A DNA stretch of 6,437 nt, taken from contig CAMJRV010000141.1 of NCBI GenBank assembly GCA_946408315.1, forward strand, positions 1 through 6,437, in the 5' to 3' direction. Positions 5,770-6,437 of the stretch are shown here, one piece after another. The position numbers and the translations under genes are program-made. Each line of letters opens with the position of its first letter. Within the stretch, counting starts at the first letter, position 1. Source of the DNA: an uncultured Bacillota bacterium (GTDB taxonomy: Bacteria > Bacillota > Clostridia > Peptostreptococcales > Anaerovoracaceae). A model generated the notes under the pieces. The model made no database searches, was not told the DNA's origin, and saw nothing but the letters and a program-made list of their open reading frames with translations.

Positions 5770-5797
5770 ATTATACCGGTTTCCCTGATGATGTCAA
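5770..5797 (-). promoter_or_regulatory. Consensus SigA promoter giving a leaderless LuxR-gene mRNA
   Basis: On the minus strand, TTGACA (5797 to 5792), 16 bp and TATAAT (5775 to 5770) match consensus at all twelve positions. Only six bases (5769 to 5764) separate the -10 from the ATG, so the usual start point coincides with the A of the start codon at 5763. Its -35 lies 11 bp from the -35 of the divergent leader-aroF promoter. Confidence 0.7.
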
Positions 5798-5808
5798 ATA
5801 AAAACTTG

Positions 5809-5837
5809 TTTACATTGTGTTTTCACTATGCTATGAT
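5809..5837 (+). promoter_or_regulatory. Promoter of the leader peptide-aroF transcript
   Basis: TTTACA (5809-5814, five of six), a 17-bp spacer and TATGAT (5832-5837, five of six) are present, with an upstream TGC making an extended -10 element. Transcription would start near 5844, about 26 nt before the leader-peptide ATG. Confidence 0.7.
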
Positions 5838-5869
5838 AAGAGAAATTATATCAAATGCAGGAGAATGTC

Positions 5870-5989
5870 ATGAGAAAGCCGATCTTTGCAGTTGAATACG
5901 CTTACGTTAGCTTTGCTTCCTATTATTACTACGGAAGTAAGGCTTGTTTGAGTTTCACAGCAAAAGACGCGCGTGCTGTTCTTAATTAA
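5870..5989 (+). CDS. Tyr-rich leader peptide of the aroF attenuator
   Basis: This is a 39-codon ORF with its own AGGAG (5859-5863), 6 nt before ATG. The peptide contains six tyrosines (residues 10, 12 and 18-21) and three phenylalanines (6, 15, 29), with no tryptophan. The four consecutive Tyr codons (TAT TAT TAC TAC) occupy 5921-5932. It lies directly downstream of an extended -10 promoter and upstream of an intrinsic terminator and the DAHP synthase gene, the enzyme that commits carbon to tyrosine, phenylalanine and tryptophan. This is the layout of a leader peptide whose translation reports charged tRNA-Tyr and sets readthrough into the biosynthetic gene. The peptide itself probably has no function after synthesis. 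The ORF ends at TAA 5987-5989, 28 nt before the terminator stem. Confidence 0.82.
   Translation: MRKPIFAVEYAYVSFASYYYYGSKACLSFTAKDARAVLN
5909..5944 (+). promoter_or_regulatory. Leader hairpin with the four Tyr codons as its loop
   Basis: A 12-bp uninterrupted stem (5909-5920 with 5933-5944, two G-U pairs) encloses a 12-nt loop that is exactly the four tandem Tyr codons. The 5' strand has an alternative perfect partner: TGCTTCCT (5914-5921) matches AGGAAGCA (5991-5998), just after the leader stop codon. A ribosome paused at the Tyr codons would melt the local stem. The pairings are seen; the switching role is inferred. Confidence 0.55.
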
Positions 5990-6017
5990 AAGGAAGCATA
6001 CGAAGAAAAGGAATCGT

Positions 6018-6048
6018 CTCCGCAGTGGAATTCACTGCGGAGTTTTTT
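6018..6048 (+). terminator. Attenuator terminator upstream of aroF
   Basis: A perfect 10-bp stem, CTCCGCAGTG (6018-6027) with CACTGCGGAG (6033-6042), a 5-nt loop and six T residues (6043-6048) form a strong intrinsic terminator. It sits between the leader peptide and aroF, within the same promoter unit, so aroF expression must depend on readthrough or on an unseen internal promoter in the 54 nt that follow. Confidence 0.92.
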
Positions 6049-6102
6049 GTTGCATCGGTAAGAATATTTCTTGTACGAAAAGGGATAGAGGAGGAATGAA
6101 AC

Positions 6103-6437
6103 ATGATCGTCGTATTGAAGGATAACCCAAATCAAAAACAGTTGGAAAATCTGATCCAGTGGCTGAAGAGCCTGAACCTTGAAATCAATTATTCCCAGGG
6201 AAAGAACACCACGATTCTGGGATTGATCGGAGATACGTCCGTTGTGGACATCGATCTGATCTCCGCGCTGGATATCGTGGAGACGGTAAAACGGATTTCG
6301 GAGCCGTATAAAAATGCCAACCGGAAATTTCACCCCCAGGACACGATAGTTGAGGTAGGGGAAGTCAAGATCGGAGGCGGAAACTTCCAGCTCATCGCCG
6401 GTCCCTGTTCGGTGGAATCCATGGAACAGATCGTATC
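6103..6437 (+). CDS. aroF: DAHP synthase, type I-beta AroF-like (N-terminal part)
   Basis: The gene runs off the right edge; 111 codons are visible. 3-Deoxy-7-phosphoheptulonate synthase joins phosphoenolpyruvate and erythrose 4-phosphate in the first step of the cytoplasmic shikimate pathway. Residues 1 to about 70 form the small ferredoxin-like domain that carries aromatic amino-acid feedback control in relatives such as the Thermotoga enzyme. The linker Y-K-N-A-N-R-K-F-H-P-Q-D-T (69-81) is typical of this type, and the barrel opens with F-Q-L-I-A-G-P-C-S-V-E-S (95-106), the family signature. AGGAGG at 6089-6094 lies 8 nt before ATG. It is preceded by a Tyr-rich leader peptide and terminator, so control by tyrosine supply is likely. 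Downstream genes are not visible. Confidence 0.93.
   Translation, partial: MIVVLKDNPNQKQLENLIQWLKSLNLEINYSQGKNTTILGLIGDTSVVDIDLISALDIVETVKRISEPYKNANRKFHPQDTIVEVGEVKIGGGNFQLIAGPCSVESMEQIV

Noticed and set aside
5844..6102. T-box riboswitch upstream of aroF
   Set aside because: I find no AGGGTGGNACCGCG-like T-box sequence or Stem I features; a translated Tyr-rich ORF explains the leader better.
5986..6333. Minus-strand 115-codon ORF across the aroF leader terminator
   Set aside because: It overlaps the attenuator terminator and the DAHP synthase coding sequence and has no supporting signals.
1..6437. CRISPR arrays, insertion sequences, tRNA or rRNA genes
   Set aside because: I saw no repeat arrays, transposase motifs, terminal inverted repeats or structural RNA sequences in the window.

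Overview
The window (6437 bp) looks like chromosomal DNA of an anaerobic, low-to-moderate-GC Firmicute, most likely a member of the Clostridia. The indications are strong AGGAGG ribosome-binding sites, SigA-type promoters, an end fragment resembling a 2-oxoacid:ferredoxin oxidoreductase beta subunit, a guanidine-I riboswitch in front of a Gdx exporter, a GPH-family symporter, and a type I-beta DAHP synthase. Species cannot be assigned from the sequence alone.

Layout. (1) Bases 2-124 are the C-terminal end of a ferredoxin oxidoreductase beta subunit. It is followed 33 nt later by a DUF4163/DUF3298 (RsiV-like) protein at 158-811. (2) Bases 827-946 hold no convincing gene. They contain a consensus-like promoter, a small hairpin and a strong intrinsic terminator, which together could encode a small RNA. 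(3) On the minus strand, a promoter at about 1518-1566, a guanidine-I (ykkC) riboswitch and its overlapping terminator control gdx (996-1316), a small multidrug resistance family guanidinium exporter. (4) A GPH-type sugar/cation symporter (1563-2987, minus) and a YtcJ-like amidohydrolase (3334-4968, plus) diverge from a 346-bp regulatory region with promoters, a dyad and a 10-bp direct repeat. A LuxR-type regulator (5005-5763, minus) converges on the amidohydrolase. These three look like a small uptake/hydrolysis/regulation module of unknown substrate. (5) The LuxR gene has a perfect TTGACA-16-TATAAT promoter whose predicted start point is the A of its ATG, so its mRNA is probably leaderless. 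(6) Back to back with that promoter, an extended -10 promoter drives a 39-codon leader peptide with six tyrosines, including a run of four. An intrinsic terminator follows, and then the start of aroF (DAHP synthase, 6103 to the window end). This has the architecture of a tyrosine-sensing transcription attenuator.

How the parts work together. Guanidine should relieve termination in the riboswitch leader and switch on its own export. Tyrosine shortage should be sensed by translation of the Tyr-rich leader and raise entry into the shikimate pathway. The LuxR protein is the natural candidate regulator of the divergent symporter/amidohydrolase promoters. The most novel items are the Tyr leader attenuator, the apparently leaderless LuxR gene, and the amidohydrolase/symporter module next to a guanidine exporter.
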